From: Gemmatimonadota bacterium
Lineage (GTDB): Bacteria; Gemmatimonadota; Gemmatimonadetes; Gemmatimonadales; GWC2-71-9
NCBI GenBank assembly: GCA_004357415.1
Contig: SMVY01000001.1
Coordinates: forward strand, 1 to 7,082
Direction of reading: 5' to 3'
DNA: 7,082 bases
The translations under genes were made by a program, and so were the position numbers. Each line of letters opens with the position of its first letter. The first letter of the stretch is position 1. Below are positions 1-6,031 of this stretch, one piece after another. Under the pieces are notes generated by a model. The model was not told the origin of the DNA, searched no databases, and saw only the letters and a list, made by a program, of their open reading frames with translations.

Positions 1-54
1 ACCATCACCATCGAGCACACCCAGTGCGGTCAGAAGATCATCACGCGATCGTAA
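1..54 (+). CDS. C-terminal end of an unidentified protein (partial)
   Basis: The window opens inside a reading frame that gives 17 residues, TITIEHTQCGQKIITRS, followed by a TAA stop at 52-54. The gene starts outside the window. The tail alternates beta-branched and polar residues and holds one Cys, but it is too short to assign to a family. Two strong hairpins begin 30 nt after the stop, the second a typical intrinsic terminator. This supports the frame being a genuine gene end transcribed rightward. It could be a different frame by chance, so confidence is moderate. Confidence 0.5.
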   Translation, partial: TITIEHTQCGQKIITRS

Positions 55-84
55 CCGCAACACGATCTCGCCTGCCGCACGAGA

Positions 85-114
85 GAAGGCCCGTCCCCCA
101 TGGGACGGGCCTTC
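85..114 (+). terminator. Perfect 13-bp hairpin, first of two tandem hairpins
   Basis: Bases 85-97 (GAAGGCCCGTCCC) are exactly complementary to 102-114, with a 4-nt loop CCAT. No T-tract follows on either strand, so alone it is not a classical intrinsic terminator. It may act as a 3' stabilising stem for the upstream message or as the first half of a tandem terminator with the hairpin at 138-168. Confidence 0.55.
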
Positions 115-137
115 GTGCCGCAAGACACCGAAACAAC

Positions 138-170
138 AAAGCCGCCGGACCCAATGTCCGGCGGCTTTTT
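138..170 (+). terminator. Rho-independent terminator, probably bidirectional
   Basis: Bases 138-150 (AAAGCCGCCGGAC) pair perfectly with 156-168 around a 5-nt loop, and T166-T170 give the U-tract for rightward transcripts. On the opposite strand the stem is followed by TTTGTTGTTT, so it could also stop the leftward lipoprotein gene, whose stop codon at 198 lies about 30 nt away. It separates the gene ending at 54 from the convergent gene ending at 198. Confidence 0.85.
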
Positions 171-197
171 CGATCAACACGGTCAGTCTGAAGCCGG

Positions 198-752
198 TCA
201 GTGGAGGCCCGGCGCCGGGCAATGTCCCCCGCCGCCCCTCCCTATGACCAACCCCATGCCGTCCCGACTGACGGTCGGGAATTCACCGGTACGGGCTTCG
301 GGCCACGGGCTCTCACCCGCCCGCGTGGGCCGGAACAAGTCGATCGGATTCCCCGCCGCAGCCACCGTTACCCCCGGCCGAAGCAGCGTACCCGACCCAG
401 CCCCGAGTATCGGGAGTGACGCGTCAATCATCCGTGGTTCGCTGGCCAAATCGATGCCGTCGATGAACGACACCAGCGCCGGCGCAGGTTCCCGAACTTC
501 GGAATCGGAAGATCCGGCCGTCCCGCTCGTTTCCGGGGCTGGCTCTACGGCCACCGTAACCGGCGTCTCCGGTGGAGCATCGGTCCGGCCCAACTCCAGG
601 TCGGACGCCACGCCATCACCACCGATGTCGGAATTCACCGTCGTGAGATCCCGGCCGGAATCGGCACCCTGGTCGCCACCCGCCTTGCCGTCAGCGCAGC
701 CCATGGCATACCACGCCAACGGCAGCACCAACACACTCGTTATCCTGGGCAC
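198..752 (-). CDS. Putative small lipoprotein of unknown function
   Basis: The frame encodes 184 residues that I do not recognise as any family. The N-terminus MPRITSVLVLPLAWYAMGC looks like a short lipoprotein signal: Arg3, then a hydrophobic stretch at residues 6-17, then Gly18-Cys19. The lipobox AMGC lacks the usual Leu at -3, so an ordinary signal peptide or membrane anchor is possible. Residues 20-90 are rich in Gly, Asp, Ser, Pro and Glu and look disordered. Residues about 90-175 are more hydrophobic and may fold (LVSFIDGIDL, LLRPGVTVAAAGN). A second Cys lies near the C-terminus. The GTG start at 752 is chosen because SD sequence GGGAGG ends 5 nt upstream, and the ATGs at 757 and 754 hit a stop after three and four codons. 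A promoter match and a terminator bracket the gene. A longer frame on the other strand crosses both hairpins at 85-170 and is a less likely gene. The protein probably sits at the cell envelope. Confidence 0.6.
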   Translation of the reverse strand: MPRITSVLVLPLAWYAMGCADGKAGGDQGADSGRDLTTVNSDIGGDGVASDLELGRTDAPPETPVTVAVEPAPETSGTAGSSDSEVREPAPALVSFIDGIDLASEPRMIDASLPILGAGSGTLLRPGVTVAAAGNPIDLFRPTRAGESPWPEARTGEFPTVSRDGMGLVIGRGGGGHCPAPGLH

Positions 753-757
753 ATCAT

Positions 758-763
758 CCTCCC
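758..763 (-). promoter_or_regulatory. Ribosome binding site deciding the GTG start of the lipoprotein gene
   Basis: Read leftward, GGGAGG is followed by ATGAT and then GTG at 752-750, a spacing of 5 nt. It supports the GTG over the two nearby ATGs, whose frames close almost at once. Confidence 0.65.
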
Positions 764-800
764 GCCAATCCTGGCTGCTGATACTCTGGTGACGATAATC

Positions 801-829
801 ATACTACAGGAAACACACCCCGATGTCGA
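801..829 (-). promoter_or_regulatory. Candidate sigma70-type promoter for the lipoprotein gene
   Basis: On the minus strand, TCGACA (829-824) matches the -35 consensus at five of six positions. After a 17-nt spacer, TAGTAT (806-801) matches the -10 consensus at four of six. Transcription would start near 794, giving a leader of about 40 nt that includes the SD at 763-758. An overlapping alternative -10 is TATGAT (803-798), but no good -35 sits at the right distance from it. Confidence 0.45.
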
Positions 830-871
830 GCGGGTTCCCACCAACGTTCCACCTTGGGGACGCCTTTCCAG

Positions 872-897
872 CTGTCAGACGTCAGTGTCAGCCGTCA
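872..897. repeat. Degenerate tandem heptamer, family 1 (NNGTCAG)
   Basis: CTGTCAG (872-878) and ACGTCAG (879-885) are followed by a 6-nt unit TGTCAG (886-891) and a truncated CCGTCA (892-897). The last copy merges into the next heptamer family at 895. It lies in the non-coding gap between ligD and the lipoprotein gene. Confidence 0.6.
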
Positions 898-922
898 CCT
901 ATCGCCTATCACCTATCACCTA
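895..922. repeat. Tandem heptamer, family 2 (TCACCTA x4)
   Basis: There are four consecutive 7-bp units: TCACCTA, TCGCCTA, TCACCTA, TCACCTA. One base differs in the second copy. Three further direct copies lie at 942-962 and four inverted copies at 976-1003, so the family has eleven units within 109 bp. Confidence 0.85.
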
Positions 923-941
923 TTGAGCCGTTAATCCCCAG

Positions 942-1003
942 TCACCTATCACCAATCACCTATGAAACCGTCTCATAGGTGATTAGTGATGGGTGATAGG
1001 TGA
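942..1003. repeat. Inverted heptamer array forming a 24-bp hairpin
   Basis: Direct units TCACCTA, TCACCAA, TCACCTA (942-962) face inverted units TAGGTGA, TTAGTGA, TGGGTGA, TAGGTGA (976-1003). Bases 942-965 pair with 973-996 around a 7-nt loop (966-972): 22 Watson-Crick pairs, one G-T pair (947/991) and one mismatch (953/985). The innermost 10 pairs, TCACCTATGA with TCATAGGTGA, are perfect. The element starts about 30 nt past the ligD stop codon and could protect or terminate its message, but no T-tract follows in the leftward direction. The array at 895-922 could pair with the right arm instead. Confidence 0.8.
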
Positions 1004-1030
1004 TGCATTGATGTCGTCCACCGCCCACCC

Positions 1031-1051
1031 CCTAGCTCCTAGCTCCCAGCT
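1031..1051. repeat. Tandem heptamer, family 3 (CCTAGCT x3), overlapping the ligD stop codon
   Basis: The units are CCTAGCT (1031-1037), CCTAGCT (1038-1044) and CCCAGCT (1045-1051), then a decayed CCTCCAG. On the minus strand the array encodes the last residues of LigD (LGARS) and its TAG stop at 1034-1032. Its sequence is unrelated to the TCACCTA family next to it. Confidence 0.75.
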
Positions 1052-3545
1052 CCTCCAGCGCCCCTGCCAGATCGGGAACCTCGTTAATCACCGGTTCCAT
1101 CAACCGTTTTTCCATGCTCTGCATCCTCCGGGGCACGGTGGCGATGGTAAAATGACTGGGATCGAGGCCGCTGCCGACCTCGTCCCAATCGAGCGGCGTC
1201 GACACCGGAGCCCCCGGCAAGGGCCTGACACTATACGGAGCCACCACCAGCTTCCCCCGCCCGTTCTGCAGGTAATCGAGGTACACCTTCCCCTCCCGGG
1301 CCGATGGCCGCCGGGTGATGGTGGCGATGTCCGGGTGTTCCGCGGCCAGGATCCGGGCAAACAACTCCCCGATCGACTTGGCCTGCTCGTAAGTGCACTG
1401 CCGGCCGAGTGGTATCAGGACGTGGAGTCCCGACGAGCCGCTGGTCTTGAGGTAATTCGGTAACCCCACGTCGGCGCAGAGTTGGTGAGCCGCCTGCGCC
1501 AGGGTGACGACGTCGCTGAACGGAGCGTCCTTGGGGTCGAGGTCGAGAATCACCCAGTCAGGCCGTTCGATGGTCCCCACCCGGCTGGCCCACAGGTGCA
1601 GCGGGATGGTCCCCATGTTGGCGATGTACTCCAGCGACTCGACGTTGTCGGCCACGAAGTAGAGAATGTCGCGCTGTGATTCTTCACTCCACATCCGCTC
1701 GAGGTGCATCCACTCGGGTACGAACTTGGGGGCGTCCTTCTGGAAGAACGACTTGCCGTCGATCCCGTCGGGATAGCGCGTCAGCACCACCGGCCGGTCC
1801 TTCAGGAACGGTAGCGCCCAGGGAGCGACTTCCCGGTAGTAGTTGATCAGGTCACCCTTGGTGTACCCGTCATCGGGCCAGAACACCTTGTCGAGGTTGG
1901 AGAAGCGCACCACCCGCTCTACCGGTTCCGGCGCCTCGAGGGCGGACGGCTCGTCGAGTGCCGGACTGCTGACGTGGCGGATGCACTCCTCGAGCGGCTT
2001 GTCGTCCCGGAAATTGAGGAACACCGGCTGGCGCAAGACGCCGTCACCGGTCCATTCCTTATAACGCACCTCACACATCAGTTCGGGCTCCACCCAGGTG
2101 TGGTCTCCCGACGGGGGCACTGGACCGGTGCATGGCGCGTCCGGCCGTATTCGCTGTTCCAGTTGCCGGCGCACCTCGTCCAGGTCATCGCTCGAGAACC
2201 CGGACCCCACTCGGCCGGCGTACGTCAGCTCCCCATCTACGTAGTCGGCCAGGTGCAGGGCGCCGAACCCCGTGCGCGACCCTTTCGGGGCGCTGAAGCC
2301 GACCACGACGAAATCGTCCACCAGGTCGGCGCGTATCTTGACCCAATCCGCCGACCGACCTCCCCGATAGGGCGCGTCGGCCTTCTTGCCCACGATCCCC
2401 TCCAACCGCAGGTCGCGCACCCGATCGAACAGGGCCTCGCCTTCTTCCTCGAAGTGCTCGACGTACGGCACGGCCCCCACCTCGGGGAGTATCCGCCTGA
2501 GCATCGCCTTGCGTTCCGTGAGTGGCAGGTTGCGCAGATCGAAATCCTCGAACCCCAACAGGTCGAACGCAAAGAACGTCGTCGGCGCCTCGAGCGCGGC
2601 GCGCTTCACCTCGAGCTGCCGGGTCAGCTTGGCCCGCCGCTGCAGTCGCTGAAACGACGGCCGGCCCTTGTCGTCGAGGCCGATCAACTCGCCGTCGAGT
2701 ACCAGGGCCTCATACGGCAGTGCCCGGATGGCCTTGGCGATTTCCGGAAAACTCGCCGTGACGTCGTGTCCGTTCCGGGTCAGCAGTACTACCTGGCCCT
2801 CCCGCAGGCCGGCGATGATGCGGTAGCCGTCGAGCTTGAGTTCGAAGACCCAGCCGGGCCTGCTGAACGGTCGTGGCCGCGACTCCGCCAGCATGATCTC
2901 CACCGACTCCGGGGCCACCGCCGACCGCGGCACGGCCAACTCCACCAGATCCGCCCGGATCGCCGCACCCGCATCCCTCCCCTCGGCCAGCGCCTCCACC
3001 GTGAGCCCGGACCACACCGACCCCGGAGGGAACTCGTGCTCGTCCCACACGGCGTAGGCATCCCGTTCCTTGATGAGGAGCCACTCCTTCACCTCTTTCT
3101 TGATCTTGACCAGCGTCCACTTCCCCTTGCACTTGTACCCGCGCAGTTCGAACAGCAGCTTGCCCTGCTCGAGACCCTCCTCGGGATCACCGATGGGCAC
3201 CCACGACCCGCGGTCCCACACGATGACGGCACCGGCGCCGTAGTTCCCCTCGGGAATGGTGCCCTCGAAGTCTCCATACTCCACCGGATGGTCCTCAACG
3301 TGGATGGCCAGTCGCTTGTCGTCGGGATTGGGCGAGGGGCCCTTGGGAACCGCCCATGACATCAGCACGCCGTTCATCTCCAGCCGCAAATCCCAGTGCA
3401 GCCGGCGGGCGGCGTGCTGGTGGAAGACGAACAGATGGCCCGGCGCCCGCGAGACAGTGCCCGCCGGCTCGGGCGTCTGCTCCACTGTCCGCTTGGCGCG
3501 GTATTGCTGGAGGCGATCGGATGACGGGTTGTCTGTTGCGGCCAT
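1032..3545 (-). CDS. ligD: ATP-dependent DNA ligase D, three-domain NHEJ repair enzyme
   Basis: LigD trims, extends and seals DNA double-strand breaks together with Ku. The frame gives 837 residues, normal for a full-length enzyme, with all three domains in the order PE-LIG-POL. The 3'-phosphoesterase domain (about 10-165) has H44-x5-H50-x-D52-x-R54 plus H86 and Y90, matching the metal-binding and catalytic set of Pseudomonas LigD. The ligase domain (about 215-525) has adenylated lysine K237 in KLDGYR, motif III around FFAFDLLGFE (324-333), motif IV EGIVGKK (382-388) and motif V DWVKIR (400-405). An OB-fold region follows. The polymerase (AEP primase) domain (about 545-830) has D668/D670 in LDLDPKD, KTSGSSGLH (700-708) and D757 in YLDYLQNGRGK. 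No catalytic residue is missing. The ATG at 3545 leaves the usual short lead into the PE domain. No SD precedes it (CGCCCCC), suggesting a leaderless or short-leader message. It is divergent from ku, with 27 nt between start codons. Confidence 0.98.
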   Translation of the reverse strand: MAATDNPSSDRLQQYRAKRTVEQTPEPAGTVSRAPGHLFVFHQHAARRLHWDLRLEMNGVLMSWAVPKGPSPNPDDKRLAIHVEDHPVEYGDFEGTIPEGNYGAGAVIVWDRGSWVPIGDPEEGLEQGKLLFELRGYKCKGKWTLVKIKKEVKEWLLIKERDAYAVWDEHEFPPGSVWSGLTVEALAEGRDAGAAIRADLVELAVPRSAVAPESVEIMLAESRPRPFSRPGWVFELKLDGYRIIAGLREGQVVLLTRNGHDVTASFPEIAKAIRALPYEALVLDGELIGLDDKGRPSFQRLQRRAKLTRQLEVKRAALEAPTTFFAFDLLGFEDFDLRNLPLTERKAMLRRILPEVGAVPYVEHFEEEGEALFDRVRDLRLEGIVGKKADAPYRGGRSADWVKIRADLVDDFVVVGFSAPKGSRTGFGALHLADYVDGELTYAGRVGSGFSSDDLDEVRRQLEQRIRPDAPCTGPVPPSGDHTWVEPELMCEVRYKEWTGDGVLRQPVFLNFRDDKPLEECIRHVSSPALDEPSALEAPEPVERVVRFSNLDKVFWPDDGYTKGDLINYYREVAPWALPFLKDRPVVLTRYPDGIDGKSFFQKDAPKFVPEWMHLERMWSEESQRDILYFVADNVESLEYIANMGTIPLHLWASRVGTIERPDWVILDLDPKDAPFSDVVTLAQAAHQLCADVGLPNYLKTSGSSGLHVLIPLGRQCTYEQAKSIGELFARILAAEHPDIATITRRPSAREGKVYLDYLQNGRGKLVVAPYSVRPLPGAPVSTPLDWDEVGSGLDPSHFTIATVPRRMQSMEKRLMEPVINEVPDLAGALEELGARS

Positions 3546-3564
3546 GGGGGCGATTTCGTATAGT
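3536..3564 (+). promoter_or_regulatory. Candidate ku promoter giving a leaderless transcript
   Basis: TTGCGG (3536-3541, three of six to the -35 consensus) lies inside the first codons of ligD. After exactly 17 nt comes TATAGT (3559-3564, five of six to TATAAT). Transcription would start about 7 nt further, at 3571-3573, which is the ku ATG itself (3573) or within two bases of it. The lack of any SD before ku agrees with leaderless translation. Confidence 0.5.
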
Positions 3565-3574
3565 TGCGCACTAT
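3560..3574. promoter_or_regulatory. 15-bp palindrome between ligD and ku, candidate operator
   Basis: ATAGT-TGCGC-ACTAT has two perfect 5-bp inverted arms (3560-3564 and 3570-3574). It lies in the 27-nt gap between the two divergent start codons, overlaps the putative ku -10 element and enters the ku ATG. Any protein bound here would cover the ku start and could control both genes. The arms are short, so a chance origin cannot be excluded. Confidence 0.4.
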
Positions 3575-4439
3575 GAGCGCACGCGTGGTTGGTTCAGCAA
3601 CGATCTCGTTCGGCTTGGTGTCGGTTCCGGTCAAGCTCTATTCGTCGGCCGACACCTCGGCGACCATCTCCTTCAACTGGCTCAACAAGAATTCGAGCGC
3701 CCGGGTCAAGCAGCAATATGTCGACGCCCACAGCGGGGAGAAAGTCGACAAGGCCGACATGATCAAGGGCTACGAGTTCACCAAGGGCCAGTACGTCACC
3801 TTCACGCCGGAAGAGATCAAGGCGCTCGACCAGAAGGCCACCAATTCCATCGACATCAACGAATTCATCCCCTTGGGCAAGGTCGACAGGATCTGGCTCG
3901 ACAAGGTCTACTTCCTCGGCACCGACAAGGGCGGCGCCAGGGCCTATCAGCTTCTGTGCGAAGCCCTCGCCGAAACCGGCCGCGCGGCTATCGGCCAATA
4001 CGCCACCCGCGGGAAGCAGTACCTGGTGCTCATCCGCCCCATGGACGGCATTCTGGTAATGGAGCAGTTGCACTACGCCACCCAGCTCCGGCAACCGTCC
4101 GAGGTTCCCATCGAGCACGTCGACCTCAAGGACAACGAGCTCGACTTGGCCAAGCAGTTGATCGAGCAATCGTCCGCAGACACTTTCAGCCCGGAGGTCT
4201 ATCACGACACCGTGGCCGACCGGGTCATGGAGGCCATCCAGCAGAAGGTCGACGGCGAGGACATCACCGCCGAGCCCACGGAAGAGCCCCAAGCCAAGAT
4301 CATCGACCTGATGGCCGCTCTCAAGGCCAGCCTCGCCGAGGGCAAGGCATCCAAGGCCCAGCCCAAGGCGGCAGCCGACAACGAGGCCGGCACCAAGAAA
4401 GAGGGGGCCACGTCCCGCAAGAAGCGAGCTGCCTCATGA
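3573..4439 (+). CDS. ku: NHEJ end-binding protein Ku
   Basis: Ku is a homodimeric ring that threads onto broken DNA ends and recruits LigD. The 288-residue product begins MSARVVGSATISFGLVSVPVKLY, the hallmark N-terminus of bacterial Ku. Further family landmarks are QQYVD (47-51), KGYEF (65-69), the region FIPLGKVDRIW (98-108), YFLGTDK (113-119), YLVLIRPMDGILVMEQLHY (150-168) and the helix FSPEVYHDTVADRVMEAI (205-222). The conserved minimal C-terminal segment IIDLMAALKASL (243-254) is followed by a Lys/Ala tail (258-288) of the kind that binds DNA in other bacterial Ku proteins. The start is set at the ATG 3573 because it aligns with the family N-terminus; an in-frame TTG at 3564 would add three residues. 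There is no SD. It heads a likely operon: the MerR-TPR gene follows 28 nt after its stop. Confidence 0.97.
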   Translation: MSARVVGSATISFGLVSVPVKLYSSADTSATISFNWLNKNSSARVKQQYVDAHSGEKVDKADMIKGYEFTKGQYVTFTPEEIKALDQKATNSIDINEFIPLGKVDRIWLDKVYFLGTDKGGARAYQLLCEALAETGRAAIGQYATRGKQYLVLIRPMDGILVMEQLHYATQLRQPSEVPIEHVDLKDNELDLAKQLIEQSSADTFSPEVYHDTVADRVMEAIQQKVDGEDITAEPTEEPQAKIIDLMAALKASLAEGKASKAQPKAAADNEAGTKKEGATSRKKRAAS

Positions 4440-4467
4440 CTTGGCCCGCTCCAGGCGCCGGCCGGCG

Positions 4468-5292
4468 ATGACCGGATACCGGACGCGGGAGGTAGCGGAC
4501 TTGGTCGGCATGTCCCCTCCCCAGGTGCGCGCCTACGCCCGCACCGGGCTGCTGCGGCCATCCCGGGGTCCCCGCCCGGCATACTACTTCACCTTCCACG
4601 ACCTGGTGCTCCTCCGTACGGCCAAGCGTCTCGAGAACGCCCGGGTGCCGGCCCGCCGGGTGCGCCGCGTGCTGCACGCGTTGGCGCAGCAACTGCCGGA
4701 GGGACGGTCGCTCACCGAGGTGACCATCACCGCCGAGGCCGCCGCCATCGTGGTCCACGATGGCGGCAGAACCTGGAACCCCGAGTCGGAGCAGCTGTTC
4801 TTGGCCTTCGCCGATCCCGCTGTGGCGACCGGCGATCCCGTGGCCCTGGTCTCGCGGTCCGTCACCGCGCCCGAAGGAGCCACGGCGGAGGGATTCTTTC
4901 AGATGGGACGCCAACTGGAAGCGTGCGCTCCAGCCGAAGCGCTGGAGGCGTACGCCAAGGCACTGGAACTCGACCCCGAACACGCCGACGCCCACGTAAA
5001 TCTAGGCCGGCTCGACCAGGACAACGGCCACTACCAGCGGGCGCTCGACCACTACACAGCGGCGCGCGACGCCGATCCGGCACACGCCATAGCCCGGTTC
5101 AACATCGCCAGCGTGATGGAGCACCTCGAGCGATTCGATGAGGCAATCGCCTCTTATAAGGACGCGCTCGATCTCGATGCCTCGCTGGCGGAAGCCCACT
5201 ACCGCCTGGCAATCCTGCACGAGAACCAAGGCCTGGAACTCGAAGCTCTCCGCTACCTCAAGCAGTATCGCTCGCTGGTCAAGCGGCACTAG
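4468..5292 (+). CDS. MerR-type HTH / tetratricopeptide-repeat fusion protein
   Basis: The 274-residue product joins a MerR-like winged helix-turn-helix to TPR repeats. Residues 4-72 carry the DNA-binding domain: YRTREVADLVGM, then the recognition region SPPQVRAYARTGLLRP, a wing with PAYYFTFHDL, and helix VPARRVRRVLHAL. Residues 73-138 form a linker with no cysteines of the metal-sensing MerR type. Residues 139-273 hold four TPR units of 34 residues, with recurrent A-x-x-x-Y and LDP/ADP ends at 168-170, 202-204 and 236-238. It is probably a cytoplasmic transcription regulator whose TPR part binds a protein partner, in place of the ligand or dimer domain of ordinary MerR proteins. It has no Ku or LigD similarity. 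The ATG at 4468 starts just before the HTH; an in-frame TTG at 4441 would add nine residues and almost abut ku. No SD is evident, so translation may be coupled to ku. The target is unknown. Confidence 0.85.
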   Translation: MTGYRTREVADLVGMSPPQVRAYARTGLLRPSRGPRPAYYFTFHDLVLLRTAKRLENARVPARRVRRVLHALAQQLPEGRSLTEVTITAEAAAIVVHDGGRTWNPESEQLFLAFADPAVATGDPVALVSRSVTAPEGATAEGFFQMGRQLEACAPAEALEAYAKALELDPEHADAHVNLGRLDQDNGHYQRALDHYTAARDADPAHAIARFNIASVMEHLERFDEAIASYKDALDLDASLAEAHYRLAILHENQGLELEALRYLKQYRSLVKRH

Positions 5293-5301
5293 ATTCCGGC
5301 C

Positions 5302-6027
5302 GTGCCCGATCTTTGGCTCGTCGCCCTGTCGGCCGCGGCCGCGGCGGCCGCCGCGGTCCTGGGCGTCATCCCCGTCATCGTCAGCGGCGAAGTATCCCCC
5401 AGGCTCGGCTGGGCCAACGCCCTGGCCGCCGGCCTGATGTTGGGTGCCGGCTACGTTCTCCTGCAGCAGGGCATCACCCTCTCACCCGTCGGCGGCATCG
5501 CCGGCTCGGTGCTGGGCGTCACCTTTGTGTTCGCCAGCCACCGGTTTACCAATCTGGCGGATGTCGATTTGAGCCGCCCACAGGACCTCACCTCGGCCAC
5601 GGTGCCACAAATCGTCACCCGCGAACTGCTGCACTCGGCCGCCGAGGGTGTGGCAATCGGCGCGGGCTTTCTGGTCGACCCGCGCCTGGGACTGCTGATG
5701 GCCGGCACACTCGGGTTGCACAACGTTGCCGAGGGCGCGGCCATCAGCGCGGCCCTAATCGAACGAGGATGGCATCCTGGTAAGGCAGCCCTCCTCTCCG
5801 CCGGAACCATGACGTCCCACGTCCCCGCGGCGGTGGCGACGGCCGCGTGGATCGGTGCGGGCGGCCGCCCCTGGGTCTTGGGATTCAGCGCCGGCGCCAT
5901 GTTCTACCTGATATTGGTCGAGCTGATGCCGGAGTCCTACCGCCAGCGGGGGCCCACCGGCATCGCCATCACCGCCTCCGCCGCCATGAGCGTCGTGGTA
6001 CTCCTCCACGCCATCCTGGTTGGCTAG
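5302..6027 (+). CDS. ZIP-family divalent metal transporter (first copy)
   Basis: ZIP proteins carry Zn2+, Mn2+, Fe2+ and similar ions into the cytoplasm across the inner membrane. The 241-residue product is mostly hydrophobic with about seven or eight membrane segments, a normal length for a bacterial ZIP. The transport signature is present twice: H111-S-A-A-E115-G in the TM4 helix and H140-N141-V-A-E144-G in the TM5 helix. E207 lies in a later membrane segment (LVELMPE). The loop at 80-105 is polar but has no His-rich cluster, so the metal cannot be read from the sequence. The GTG at 5302 begins 9 nt after the stop of the MerR-TPR gene and has no SD, which suggests translational coupling in one operon. 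The N-terminus has eight alanines in a row (11-18) encoded by a GC-only tract. The specific substrate is unresolved. Confidence 0.88.
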   Translation: MPDLWLVALSAAAAAAAAVLGVIPVIVSGEVSPRLGWANALAAGLMLGAGYVLLQQGITLSPVGGIAGSVLGVTFVFASHRFTNLADVDLSRPQDLTSATVPQIVTRELLHSAAEGVAIGAGFLVDPRLGLLMAGTLGLHNVAEGAAISAALIERGWHPGKAALLSAGTMTSHVPAAVATAAWIGAGGRPWVLGFSAGAMFYLILVELMPESYRQRGPTGIAITASAAMSVVVLLHAILVG

Positions 6028-6031
6028 CCCA

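Noticed and set aside
100..792. A 230-residue open frame on the plus strand
   Set aside because: It runs through both hairpins, including the T-tract terminator, has no SD and is Pro/Ser/Arg-rich. The antisense frame has SD, promoter and signal peptide, so this is a shadow.
895..1003. CRISPR-like array
   Set aside because: Units are 7 bp and mostly directly abutting, without 20-40 nt spacers, and no cas gene is nearby.
1974..3359. A 461-residue open frame antisense to ligD
   Set aside because: It lies wholly opposite a complete, catalytically intact LigD. Long antisense frames are expected from GC-rich codon use. The product is His/Arg/Pro-rich without recognisable motifs.
3594..4292. A 232-residue frame antisense to ku
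   Set aside because: It is fully opposite the well-supported Ku frame and is a product of high GC at third positions.
3356..4471. A 371-residue plus-strand frame overlapping ligD and ku
   Set aside because: It overlaps the antisense 5' end of ligD and all of ku in another frame, and is Arg/Gly/Pro-rich. Ku explains the region.
4436..4471. ATGA start-stop overlap between ku and a next gene
   Set aside because: The ATG at 4436 opens a frame of only 11 codons that ends at 4471. The real downstream gene is in another frame and starts at 4468 (or TTG 4441).
5330..5355. GC-only palindromic tract as a regulatory site
   Set aside because: It encodes the Ala-rich first membrane segment of the first ZIP protein in frame, and alternating GCC/GCG codons account for the palindromic look.
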